Assembly (NCBI GenBank): GCA_963803375.1 | Contig: CAWDMB010000013.1 | Coordinates: 62,001-126,000, forward strand | Length of the DNA stretch: 64,000 nt | Direction of reading: 5' to 3' | Origin: JAOPZW01 sp963803375 | GTDB taxonomy: Bacteria; Actinomycetota; Thermoleophilia; Solirubrobacterales; Solirubrobacteraceae | Shown here: positions 19,785 through 27,607 of the stretch, piece after piece | Layout: each line of letters opens with the position of its first letter | How positions within the stretch are numbered: position 1 is the stretch's first letter | Made by a program: the position numbers and the translations under genes | Notes under the pieces: generated by a model | The model's input: only the letters and a program-made list of their open reading frames with translations | What the model was told of the DNA's origin: nothing | The model's database searches: none

Positions 19785-19905
19785 GGATCACCAGAGAAAG
19801 GAGGTGGTCCGTATCGGCAGTTTGAGTTCTTGCGGGACCCTGGAGGTGGCCGGCCGCTAGGTCGGCAGGGCTGGATCCGATCCAGCGAATCCATACCGGG
19901 CCACC
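19785..19905 (+). ncRNA. Structured element after gyrA with 16S 3'-end mimicry (unidentified)
   Basis: The element begins GGATCACC (19785-19792), which can pair with GGTGGTCC (19803-19810), putting GAAAGGA in the loop. Bases 19797-19810 match the complement of the 16S rRNA 3' end (AAAGGAGGTGATCC) at 13 of 14 positions, an extreme Shine-Dalgarno. GGTCC (19806-19810) can alternatively pair with GGACC (19835-19839). Further on, GGTGGCC (19845-19851) pairs with GGCCACC (19899-19905), enclosing a perfect GCTGGATC-C-GATCCAGC hairpin (19870-19886). No convincing gene follows; the only frames are very short, such as a TTG-started 12-codon frame from 19822. It may be a leader peptide or a small RNA. 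No known family is recognised. Confidence 0.4.
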
Positions 19906-19984
19906 CCCGTGCAGCGACGCCGGACTGGTCCCACCGGCCACATCAGATCGTCGCGCGCGGGCCGCAACGTCCAGTCAGTTGTCG

Positions 19985-20014
19985 CGAAGGGCGCCTTCTC
20001 GGGGGCGCCCTTCG
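19985..20014 (+). terminator. Hairpin between gyrA and the convergent HNH gene
   Basis: An 11-bp perfect stem CGAAGGGCGCC/GGCGCCCTTCG with an 8-base loop. It sits between the rightward gyrA region and the leftward HNH gene ending at 20162 and could end transcription in both directions. No T-run follows. The remaining bases 20015-20161 show nothing. Confidence 0.45.
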
Positions 20015-20161
20015 TGCGTCGTCGGGCATCCTCGGGCCACGATCGTTCGAGGCTTGGTCGGGCCCGGCACGCGATCGGAGCGCTTCGCCGAGGCCACGGC
20101 CTGCGTCCGCGACGGGTTCGGGCACGGGCCCGGGGTCGAGCTCGATTCGCCCCGTGCCGAG

Positions 20162-20752
20162 CTATGCCGCGTCGGCGAAGGCGACGTCGGGCAGCCACGG
20201 GCGCCAAGCCGCGGGGATCGTCGGGCTGGCGACGTGGATGAAGACGTTCGGGCTCGGGGCGCCGGGCTTGCGACGCGGGTGCATGCCGGCCGTGTCGGGG
20301 AGGTGGTCGCCCTTGCGGCGGTTGCACGGCGCGCACGAGGCGACGATGTTCTCCCAGCTCGACGTGCCGCCCTTCGAGCGCGGGATGACGTGGTCGACGG
20401 TGAGGCGCGAGCCCGAGCCGCAGTACTGACAGGACCAGCCGTCGCGGGCGAAGATCGCGCGGCGCGTGATCTTGCGCCGGTGGGTGTCGCGCGGGACCTT
20501 CACGAAGCTGACGAGGCGGATGACCACCGGCCGTGGCAGTGCCGTGTGCTCGGAGCGAAGCTCCCATGCGGCGTGCTCGAGGACCTCCGCCTTGCTCTTG
20601 AGGAGCAGGACCGCCGCCCGCCGGACCGAGCAGACGTTGATCGGCTCGTAGGTCGCGTTGAGGACGAGCACCCGGCCACGTTCACGTCCGCGCGGCCGGT
20701 GCCCGATGACCGGCGCGGACCCTGCGTGGCCTGGTGGCGTGACGCTCCCCAT
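20162..20752 (-). CDS. HNH endonuclease
   Basis: A 196-residue protein. VLVLNATYEPINVCSVRRA and KSKAEVLEHA in the N-terminal half and ARDGWSCQYCG, LTVDHVIPRSKGGTSSWENIV, CAPCNRRKGDH in the C-terminal half form a complete HNH domain with two CxxC zinc knuckles and the catalytic DHV. Stand-alone HNH proteins of this type are widespread in actinobacteria and their role is unclear. The ATG at 20752 is the first plausible start. It is last in a leftward operon behind pheA, 50 bases away. Confidence 0.85.
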   Translation of the reverse strand: MGSVTPPGHAGSAPVIGHRPRGRERGRVLVLNATYEPINVCSVRRAAVLLLKSKAEVLEHAAWELRSEHTALPRPVVIRLVSFVKVPRDTHRRKITRRAIFARDGWSCQYCGSGSRLTVDHVIPRSKGGTSSWENIVASCAPCNRRKGDHLPDTAGMHPRRKPGAPSPNVFIHVASPTIPAAWRPWLPDVAFADAA

Positions 20753-20802
20753 GGGCGATCTGCGGCGGAAGTGTAGACGACGCCTCGGGCCGCCCCTCCG
20801 CC

Positions 20803-21657
20803 TCAGCGCGCGGTCGCGGCGGGGTAGGAGCCGAGCAGACGGACGTCTTCGCAGTGCGTCCGGAGCCCCGCGATCGCGTCGGCGATCCGCGGCTCGGCGG
20901 CCCTGCCCTCGAGATCGATGTGGAAGGCGTAGTGCCCGAGGCGCGAGCGCTGGGGACGCGACTCGATCCGGGTGAGGTTGACGCCGCGGAAGGCGAACTC
21001 CGAGAGGCAGCGCACAAGCCAGCCGGGCTGCGCGTCGCCGGTGCCGGCGAAGAGGACCGAGGTCTTCCACCCGGCGGGTCCGGGCTCGCCGACGGGTGGG
21101 GCGCCGGCGCGGGCGAGCCAGACGAAGCGCGTGGCATTGCCCGGCTCGTCGTCGATGCCCTCGCGCAGGACGCATGCGCCGTAGCGCTCGGCCGCGCCGC
21201 GCGGACCGAGCGCCGCCCAGGGCTCGGGCGCGGAGACGACCTCGCGGACCGCCTCGGCGGTCGACGTCGCCGCGCGCAGCGCCGCGCCGGGCAGTGCCGT
21301 GCGCAGGAACCGCCTGCACTGGGCGAGCGGTTGGGGATGCGAGACGACGAGCGCGATCGCCTCGAGCGCGAGCGTCTCGCGCGCGAGCAGGCAGGTCCGG
21401 ATCGCCAGCACGCGCTCGCCCACGAGCACGACGTCGGGCGCGTCGGCGGCCAGGGCGTCGAGCGTCGCGCTGACCCCGCCCTCGAGCGCGTTCTCGATCG
21501 GCACCAGCGCGCGGTCGACGTCGGCCCCCTGCACGGCCGCGATCGTGTCGTGGATCGAGGCGAACGGCACCTCCTCGGTGTCGGCGCCGGCGTCGTCGTC
21601 GCGCAATGCCTCCTCGCTGAACGTGCCGGCGGGGCCCAGGAAGCCGACGCGCGTCAA
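20803..21657 (-). CDS. pheA: Prephenate dehydratase
   Basis: A 284-residue PheA. The catalytic domain starts VGFLGPAGTFSEEAL and holds ALVPIENALEGGVSATLD, SHPQPLAQCRRFL and the GNATRFVWLA (TRF) motif. A C-terminal ACT domain carries KTSVLFAGTGDAQPGWLVRCL and LTRIESRP, the phenylalanine-sensing signature. It converts prephenate to phenylpyruvate in phenylalanine synthesis and is likely feedback-inhibited by phenylalanine. It overlaps the DUF4446 gene by four bases. Confidence 0.93.
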   Translation of the reverse strand: MTRVGFLGPAGTFSEEALRDDDAGADTEEVPFASIHDTIAAVQGADVDRALVPIENALEGGVSATLDALAADAPDVVLVGERVLAIRTCLLARETLALEAIALVVSHPQPLAQCRRFLRTALPGAALRAATSTAEAVREVVSAPEPWAALGPRGAAERYGACVLREGIDDEPGNATRFVWLARAGAPPVGEPGPAGWKTSVLFAGTGDAQPGWLVRCLSEFAFRGVNLTRIESRPQRSRLGHYAFHIDLEGRAAEPRIADAIAGLRTHCEDVRLLGSYPAATAR

Positions 21658-22178
21658 CGCGGGGCGCTCGCTTCGCCGAGCGCCCCGCCCGCCAGCGCCG
21701 AGCGGATCGCATCTTCCTCCTCGGGCGAGAGCTCGAGCTCGGGGCGTCCCGCGACGACGTGCTTGGCGTACAGCCGCGCCTGGTCGCGGTGATGGATCGA
21801 GGAGAGCACGACGCCCGACCCCTGGGCGTCGAGGAGCGCGACCGAGGTCGACTGGCGCCCCGACATCTCGTTGTAGGCGTCGTAGCGGACGATCGCGTGG
21901 AAGGCCACCGCGCCGTCGAGCCGTCGCTCGGCCTCGGCGAGGCGGCCGTCCAGGCGCGCGGCGGCGTCGGTGATGAAGTCGCGCAGGTCGCCGAAGCCGC
22001 GGTCGAGCCCGGCCGCGTGGGCGACGAGGTCGGTGTTCGCATCGCCGAGGACCGCGCGCTGGTCGGACCGCAGTCGGCGCAGGCGCCGCGCGAGGACAGC
22101 GGTCACCGCGAGCGCCGCGAGCGCCAGCGCGGCCGCGGCCAGGGCCACGAGCCCGGAGGTCGTAGTCAGCTCGTCCAC
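21654..22178 (-). CDS. DUF4446 family protein
   Basis: A 174-residue protein with one N-terminal membrane helix (about residues 8-30), a charged helical stretch, and the DUF4446 core VAFHAIVRYDAYNEMSGRQSTSVALLD followed by SSIHHRDQARLYAKHV. The family is of unknown function and common in Gram-positive bacteria. It is coupled to pheA downstream (ATGA) and lies 7 bases after the membrane protein ending at 22186. Confidence 0.8.
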   Translation of the reverse strand: MDELTTTSGLVALAAAALALAALAVTAVLARRLRRLRSDQRAVLGDANTDLVAHAAGLDRGFGDLRDFITDAAARLDGRLAEAERRLDGAVAFHAIVRYDAYNEMSGRQSTSVALLDAQGSGVVLSSIHHRDQARLYAKHVVAGRPELELSPEEEDAIRSALAGGALGEASAPR

Positions 22179-22185
22179 GCGCGCA

Positions 22186-23307
22186 CTACCGCTGGAAGAT
22201 GACCGTGTAGCTCTGCTTGTTGTTGTCGGTGTTCTCCTCGCCCGGCACCTTCCCGATCGAGGCCTCGACGGTCACGGCCTGACCGACGGGCGGGGCCTTG
22301 CCCAGCGGGATCGACGCCGTCGAGTCGGCCTTGGACTTCGTCTGCGCGATCGTCTTGGTCTGCGAGATCGGCGTGCCCGCGCCGCTCACGCGGATCGTCA
22401 CGCGCACGTTGCGTTCGTCGTTGTCGCCGGCATTGGCGAACTTGACGACGAACGTCGGGCCGCCGCTGCCGGACGCGACGCGGTTGATCGCGGGCGAGGG
22501 CTGCAGCGCCGTGGTGCCTACCGTGACGCTCGTCAGGCTGTGGCCGTGGAGCCCCGGCGCCACGGTCGTGCTCGTCCCGGCCGCGGTGCGGCCGAGGCGG
22601 TCGGCGACGGTCTCGGGGCTCAGCCACGCGACGTCGGGGAGGAACTGGGAGCTCGCGATCGTCTGCCCGGAGATCCCCTCGTCGTCGAGCGAGTCCTTGA
22701 CGAAGGGCGCGACGCGCACCTTGTAGAGGACGTCGGAGGCGAGGAACTGCTGCATCTGGCCCGCGATCTTGTCGATCGCGTCCTCCGAGGGCTGGCCGCG
22801 GCCCTGCGCGCGCGGGATCTCGTCGGCGATCTTGCGCAGTCCGTCGGCGCGGAGGTTGAGCGCGAGCAGGAGGTTGTCCTGCGCGGGGCGCATCGCGTCG
22901 GGGACGTCGAAGCCATTGGCCTGCTTGACGTCCTCGTCGGCGGCCAGACGCAGCTGGTTGACCTGGACGCGGAGCTGATCGCCCTGGCGCGCGCCGCCGG
23001 CCATGAGTCGGAAGAACGGCTTGGCGACCTGCGAGTCCGAGTCGCCGACGACCGCGGTGACGTCGCGGTTGTAGTCCTTCAGCGCGCGCTCCTCGCGCGA
23101 GTTCGCGCAGCTGCGCAGGCCGAAGACGAGCAGGATCAGCAGAAGCAGCGCGGCGCCGACGGCCGCCGCCTGGCGGATCAGCAGGGTCTGGCGGTCGGGC
23201 GGTCCGCCGCCGGCGCGGGAGGCCGTGGCCGGTCGGCGCGGCCTGGCCTGCCGCCGCGACCGCGAGGACACCTCTGTGGGCTCGTCACCTTCGTCGAAGA
23301 ACGACAC
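22186..23307 (-). CDS. Single-pass membrane protein with C-terminal CARDB-like domain
   Basis: A 373-residue protein of unrecognised family. The first 45 residues are basic and cytosolic; one membrane helix (AAAVGAALLLLILLVFGL, about 47-64) precedes a helical extracytoplasmic region (about 65-240, with repeated LALNLRADGLRKIADEIP-like helices), and residues about 250-373 look like a CARDB/beta-sandwich domain (FANAGDNDERNVRVTIRV, ENTDNNKQSYTV). The GTG at 23307 follows AAGGAG at good spacing. It is divergent from a Ser/Thr kinase by 120 bases and heads the operon with DUF4446 and pheA. Function unknown. Confidence 0.65.
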   Translation of the reverse strand: MSFFDEGDEPTEVSSRSRRQARPRRPATASRAGGGPPDRQTLLIRQAAAVGAALLLLILLVFGLRSCANSREERALKDYNRDVTAVVGDSDSQVAKPFFRLMAGGARQGDQLRVQVNQLRLAADEDVKQANGFDVPDAMRPAQDNLLLALNLRADGLRKIADEIPRAQGRGQPSEDAIDKIAGQMQQFLASDVLYKVRVAPFVKDSLDDEGISGQTIASSQFLPDVAWLSPETVADRLGRTAAGTSTTVAPGLHGHSLTSVTVGTTALQPSPAINRVASGSGGPTFVVKFANAGDNDERNVRVTIRVSGAGTPISQTKTIAQTKSKADSTASIPLGKAPPVGQAVTVEASIGKVPGEENTDNNKQSYTVIFQR

Positions 23308-23427
23308 CCGCTCGCTCCTTGGGAGAGGGGAGGCGCCCAGTATGCCTGCCGGACCGGACCGCGCGCGCCGCGGGCGCCCGGTTGCACGGGCCAGGAGGCA
23401 GGAGCGGCCCGGCGAAGGAGGGACGCG

Positions 23428-25125
23428 GTGAGGACCGCCGACGACGTCACCGATCGCGCGCCGGGCGAGCCGTTCGCGCCCGCCGCGACGCGCGTGCTGG
23501 GCCGGTACCGGCTCGTGCGGCGGCTCGGCGCCGGCGGGTTCGGGGTCGTGTGGCTCGCGCACGACGAGAAGCTCGAGCGCGCCGTCGCGGTGAAGCGGAT
23601 CGCGGTCCACGAGCCCGCCGCGGCCGCGCGCGCCGAGCGCGAGGCCAAGACGGCGGCGCGCCTCGGCCATCCCGGGATCGTCGCCCTGTACGAGACCGCC
23701 CGCGACGACGAGGCGATCTACCTCGTCTCCGAGCTCGTGCGTGGGCGCACGCTGGGCGGGCTGCTCGAGGACGGCGCGCTGTCCGACGCCGACGTCCTGC
23801 GGCTCGGCGCCGCGCTCTGCGACGCGTTGGGCCATGCCCACCGCCGCGGCGTCATCCACCGCGACGTGAAGCCGGGAAACATCCTCGTGCCCGACGGCGG
23901 GGAGCACGACGGCCGGGTCAAGCTGACCGACTTCGGCGTCGCCCGGACGCTCGGCGACGACGCGCTGACCCGGACGGGTGACGTCGTCGGGACGCTCGCC
24001 TACATGGCTCCCGAGCAGGCCGACGGACGCGCGCTCGGGGTCGAGGCGGACCTGTACGCCCTCGGGCTCGTGCTGTTCGAGGCGCTCAGCGGCGTCAACC
24101 CGGTCCGCGCGCGCGGAGCCGCCGCGACCGCGCGGCGCGTGGGAGCGCGGCTGCCGGCGCTGGGGCGACTGCGTCGCGACCTGCCGCTCGAGCTCTGCCG
24201 TGCGATCGACCGCGCGGTGCTCGCGCGCCCCGAGCGGCGCGGCACGATCGTGGCGCTCCGCGCGGCGCTCGAGGCGGCGCTCCCCGACGCGGCCGGCGAG
24301 CCCGGCACCGTCGCGGGCGGTCCACTCGGTGGCCTCGTCGTGCCGGCTCCGCGCGCGCCGGCGCTCTCCGGGCCACGCGCCGCGGGCGCCCTCGCCGCGG
24401 GCGGGCTGACGGCGGCGGCGCTCGCCTGGCTCGTCGCCGAGCCGCCGCTCGCGCCGCCGGCCGGAGGACTGGTGGCCGTCGTCGCGGTGGCGCTGCTGCC
24501 GCGGGCGGGATGGCTGGCGATCGCGGCCGGGTTGGCGGCCTGGGCCGGGGACGGGAGCGCGCTGCTCGTGGCCTGCGCGGCCGTCCCGACGGCCGTCCTG
24601 CTCTGGCGCGCGGGCCCGTCGTGGTCGGCTCCCGCGGGCGCTCCGCTGCTCGGCGTTGCCGGCCTCGCGGCGGCCTGGCCCGCCGTCGCGGGCCAGGCGG
24701 CGCGGCCGTGGCAGCGCCTCGCGCTCGGGGCGCTGGGGTTCTGGTGGCTCGCGCTGGCCGAGCTCGCGACCGGCGCGCGCCTCGGCCTGGGCGTGCCCCC
24801 GGCCGCCGATCGAGGCGCCGGCGACGCGGCGTCGGTCGGCGCCCTCGTCACGAGCGGCGCGCTCGTGATCGCGCTGGTCTGGGGAGCCGCCGCGCTCGCG
24901 CTTCCCACCTTCGTCCGCGGTCGCCGGCTCGCGGCCGACGTCCTCGGAGCGACCGTGTGGGCGGCCGCGGCGGGCTCGGCCGCGCAGCTCGCCGCCGGCG
25001 CCCTCGCCTGGGAGGGCGGGCCTCCGACGGTTCGCGGCGTCGCGGCGGGCTCGGTGCTCGCGGGCGCCGCGGCGGTCGCGGTGCGGGCCGCCCGGGGCGA
25101 GGCGCTCCTGCGGTCCGGCCCCTAG
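23428..25125 (+). CDS. Serine/threonine protein kinase with polytopic membrane C-terminus
   Basis: A 565-residue protein. The kinase domain (about residues 26-285) has LGAGGFGVVWLA, VAVKRI, HRRGVIHRDVKPGNIL, LTDFGVARTLG and GTLAYMAPEQADGR, all catalytic residues present. From about residue 315 to the end come Ala/Leu-rich hydrophobic segments that give perhaps eight membrane helices, with no PASTA or other extracellular domain. GTG at 23428 has GAAGGAGGG upstream. It stands in front of fhaA, where a related role in envelope control is likely. The polytopic C-terminus is unusual for Hanks kinases. Confidence 0.82.
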   Translation: MRTADDVTDRAPGEPFAPAATRVLGRYRLVRRLGAGGFGVVWLAHDEKLERAVAVKRIAVHEPAAAARAEREAKTAARLGHPGIVALYETARDDEAIYLVSELVRGRTLGGLLEDGALSDADVLRLGAALCDALGHAHRRGVIHRDVKPGNILVPDGGEHDGRVKLTDFGVARTLGDDALTRTGDVVGTLAYMAPEQADGRALGVEADLYALGLVLFEALSGVNPVRARGAAATARRVGARLPALGRLRRDLPLELCRAIDRAVLARPERRGTIVALRAALEAALPDAAGEPGTVAGGPLGGLVVPAPRAPALSGPRAAGALAAGGLTAAALAWLVAEPPLAPPAGGLVAVVAVALLPRAGWLAIAAGLAAWAGDGSALLVACAAVPTAVLLWRAGPSWSAPAGAPLLGVAGLAAAWPAVAGQAARPWQRLALGALGFWWLALAELATGARLGLGVPPAADRGAGDAASVGALVTSGALVIALVWGAAALALPTFVRGRRLAADVLGATVWAAAAGSAAQLAAGALAWEGGPPTVRGVAAGSVLAGAAAVAVRAARGEALLRSGP

Positions 25126-25167
25126 CATCACCCCGGGACGGACGCCGCCCGCGTCCCCTCTCCGACC

Positions 25168-25965
25168 ATGAGCGTGCTGCGCAACCTCGAGGACAAGATC
25201 GCCGGCCTCGTCGAGGGGACGTTCGGCCGCGTCTTTCGCACCCAGGTGCGTCCCGTCGAGATCGCCCGCAAGCTCGCCCGCGAGATGGACGAGCACAAGA
25301 CGGTCTCGGTCTCGCGCACGTACGTCCCGAACGAGTACGTCGTGTGGCTCGGCTCGGAGGACCGCGAGCGCTTCGAGGGCGTCGAGCACGAGGTCGCCGA
25401 CGAGCTCGCCGCCTACCTCCTCGAGCACGCCCGGCGCGAGCGCCTGGCCCTCGTCTCGCGCCCGCGGATCGCGTTCCGCACGGACGAACGCCTCGGTCTC
25501 GGCGAGTTCGGGATCCAGGCGCGGCTCGTGCGGCCCGCGCCGGCGGCCGCCGGCGGCGCCGGCGACGCCGGCGACGCGGGCGACGCCGACGTCGAGCAGG
25601 CCGCCCACGGGCACACGATGGTCTACTCGACCGCCGGTCGCGTGCAGGAGGAGCTGCGCGAGGCCCGCGGCGCCCGCCACGGGCGTCCCATGCTCGTCGC
25701 GGAGGGCAAGCGCTTCGCGATCGCGGCGGGCGGCGCGGTCATCGGGCGCAGCCGCGAGTGCGACATCGTGCTCGGCGACGCCAACGTCTCGCGCCGCCAC
25801 GCCGAGATCCGTCCGGCGGGCGACGGGTGGACGATCACCGACCTCGGCTCGACGAACGGGATCAGGGTCGACGGCCGCGCCGTGGGCGCCGGGCGGCCCC
25901 AGCCGCTGGCGCCCGGCGCCCGGGTCGACGTCGGTACCGTGGACGCGACGTTCGAGGTCGCGTGA
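25168..25965 (+). CDS. fhaA: FHA domain protein with DUF3662 (FhaA-like)
   Basis: A 265-residue protein. The N-terminal DUF3662 part (about 1-115) includes FGRVFRTQVRPVEIARKLAREMDEHK and YVPNEYVVWL; after an Ala/Gly/Asp linker the C-terminal FHA domain (about 175-262) has GAVIGRSRECDIVL, NVSRRHAEIRP and ITDLGSTNGIRVDG, the phosphothreonine-binding loop residues. In mycobacteria FhaA binds phosphorylated partners such as the lipid II flippase. The stop overlaps the fhaB start. Confidence 0.9.
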   Translation: MSVLRNLEDKIAGLVEGTFGRVFRTQVRPVEIARKLAREMDEHKTVSVSRTYVPNEYVVWLGSEDRERFEGVEHEVADELAAYLLEHARRERLALVSRPRIAFRTDERLGLGEFGIQARLVRPAPAAAGGAGDAGDAGDADVEQAAHGHTMVYSTAGRVQEELREARGARHGRPMLVAEGKRFAIAAGGAVIGRSRECDIVLGDANVSRRHAEIRPAGDGWTITDLGSTNGIRVDGRAVGAGRPQPLAPGARVDVGTVDATFEVA

Positions 25966-26453
25966 TGCTCGAGCCGGTCTCGGTCGCGCTGCAGTTCGGG
26001 TTCCTCGCCGTGCTCTACCTCTTCCTCTTCTGGGTCGCCCGCAGCGCGCTGCGCGACCTCAGGCGACCGGGCCCCGGCGCCCCCGCCCAGGCGATGCCGG
26101 CACCCGACGCGACCGGGATGTACGCGGCGTCGCAGGCCGGCCACGGCGACCCGGAGAGCGAGCCGCGGCTCGTCGTGGAGCGCGCGCCCGGCCATCACGT
26201 CGGCATGGAGTACGACGTCGGCGAGGGCGCCGTCCTCGGCCGTGGCGACCAGGCCGAGATCCGGCTCGAGGACCCGTTCGCGTCCTCCCGGCACGCGCGG
26301 CTCGTGCGCCAGGGCGGCGTCGTGGTGCTCGAGGACCTCGGGTCGACGAACGGGACCTACCTCAACGAGGAGCTCCTCGCGGGCCCGCAGCCGCTGCACG
26401 CCGGGGACCGCGTGCGCATCGGCGACAGCGAGTTCACGTACGCGGACGGCTGA
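25965..26453 (+). CDS. fhaB: FHA domain membrane protein (FhaB/FipA-like)
   Basis: A 162-residue protein with an N-terminal membrane helix (about 8-28, FGFLAVLYLFLFWVARSAL) and a C-terminal FHA domain (about 78-160) holding GAVLGRGDQAEIRL, ASSRHARLV and LEDLGSTNGTYLNEEL. It matches FhaB of the mycobacterial fhaA-fhaB-pstP-rodA-pbpA cluster, a phosphothreonine reader at the division/elongation machinery. Start and stop codons overlap those of both neighbours (TGATG), so it is tightly coupled. Confidence 0.9.
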   Translation: MLEPVSVALQFGFLAVLYLFLFWVARSALRDLRRPGPGAPAQAMPAPDATGMYAASQAGHGDPESEPRLVVERAPGHHVGMEYDVGEGAVLGRGDQAEIRLEDPFASSRHARLVRQGGVVVLEDLGSTNGTYLNEELLAGPQPLHAGDRVRIGDSEFTYADG

Positions 26454-27607
26454 TGCTCCGGGTCGTCGAGCACTTCGGGCGCTCGGACACCGGGCGCCAG
26501 CGCCGCGGCAACGAGGACGCCTATTTCGCGCGGTCGCCGCTCTTCGCCGTGGCCGACGGCATGGGCGGCGCCCAGGCGGGCGAGGTGGCCGCGCGCCTGG
26601 CCGTCGACGTGCTCGAGCAGGGCCTGCCCGAGGGCGACGGCAGCGTCGAGGCGCGGCTGCGCTCGCGGGTGCAGGAGGCAAACGAGCGCATCAACGCGAT
26701 CTCGCGCAGCGAGGACGAGCGTGCCGGCATGGGGACGACGCTCACGGTCGCGTACGTCGGCGAGGACGAGCTGACCGTCGCGCACGTGGGCGACAGCCGC
26801 CTGTACCGCCTGCGCGACGGCACGCTCGAGCGCCTGACCGACGACCACTCGCTCGTCGAGGAGCTCGTGCGCGAGGGCCGGCTCACGCCCGAGGAGGCCG
26901 ACGAGCACCCGCAGCGCTCGATCATCACCCGCGCGCTGGGCCCCGAGGCAGGGGTCGAGGCCGACTCGCGCACGTGGCCGGCGCGCGACGGCGACCTCTA
27001 CCTGATCTGCTCGGACGGGCTGACCTCGATGGTCCCGGAGACCGAGGTGGCGGAGATCGTTCGCGGGCGCGGCCGCCTCGCCGACGCCGGCCGCGCGCTG
27101 ATCGAGGCCGCCAACGACGCCGGCGGCCGCGACAACATCACGGTCGTCCTGTTCCGCCTGCGCGACGTCGCCGGCGCGGCCGCGCCCGAGCGCGCCGAGG
27201 CCGCGCCGGTGACGGCGACGGCGCCCGGGCCGGTGCGGCGCAGGCTGCCACAGCCGTCGCGGGCACCCGCCGCCGACGGGCGCCGGCGCCGGCGCCTGCG
27301 GATCTCGACCGGGCTCGCGCTCGCGCTCGTCCTCGTCGCCGTGGTCCTCCTGGGCGCGTACTACGCCTCGCAGACCGTCTACTTCGTGGGGGCGGGCGAC
27401 GACGGCTTCGTCACCGTCTACCGCGGCATGCCCTACGACCTCCCGGCCGGCCTGGACCTCTATTCCGTCAACTACGAGTCGGGGGTGCCCGTGACGGAGC
27501 TCACGCCCGCTCAGCGCCGCGTCGTCGACGATCACGGGCTGCGCTCGCGCGACGACGCCCAGGGGTGGGTGCGCCAGCTCGAGACCGGGGAGCTGGCGAG
27601 CCGATGA
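26453..27607 (+). CDS. pstP: PP2C-family Ser/Thr protein phosphatase (PstP-like)
   Basis: A 384-residue protein. The catalytic domain (about 1-245) has GRQRRGNEDAYFA, FAVADGMGGAQAGEVAA, HVGDSRLYRLRDG, LICSDGLTSMV and NDAGGRDNITVVL, giving the metal-binding Asp set of PPM phosphatases. A basic linker leads to a membrane helix (about 283-306) and an extracellular tail of about 75 residues. PstP reverses phosphorylation by the PknA/PknB kinases; pknB is four genes downstream. Confidence 0.93.
   Translation: MLRVVEHFGRSDTGRQRRGNEDAYFARSPLFAVADGMGGAQAGEVAARLAVDVLEQGLPEGDGSVEARLRSRVQEANERINAISRSEDERAGMGTTLTVAYVGEDELTVAHVGDSRLYRLRDGTLERLTDDHSLVEELVREGRLTPEEADEHPQRSIITRALGPEAGVEADSRTWPARDGDLYLICSDGLTSMVPETEVAEIVRGRGRLADAGRALIEAANDAGGRDNITVVLFRLRDVAGAAAPERAEAAPVTATAPGPVRRRLPQPSRAPAADGRRRRRLRISTGLALALVLVAVVLLGAYYASQTVYFVGAGDDGFVTVYRGMPYDLPAGLDLYSVNYESGVPVTELTPAQRRVVDDHGLRSRDDAQGWVRQLETGELASR

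Noticed and set aside
21970..23427. Plus-strand open frame leading into the first kinase
   Set aside because: It is the shadow of the leftward DUF4446 and membrane protein genes; kinase homology begins after the GTG at 23428.
23308..25800. N-terminal extension of the leftward membrane protein gene up to 25800
   Set aside because: This part is antisense to the kinase and fhaA; the GTG at 23307 has a good ribosome-binding site and the following sequence has normal composition.
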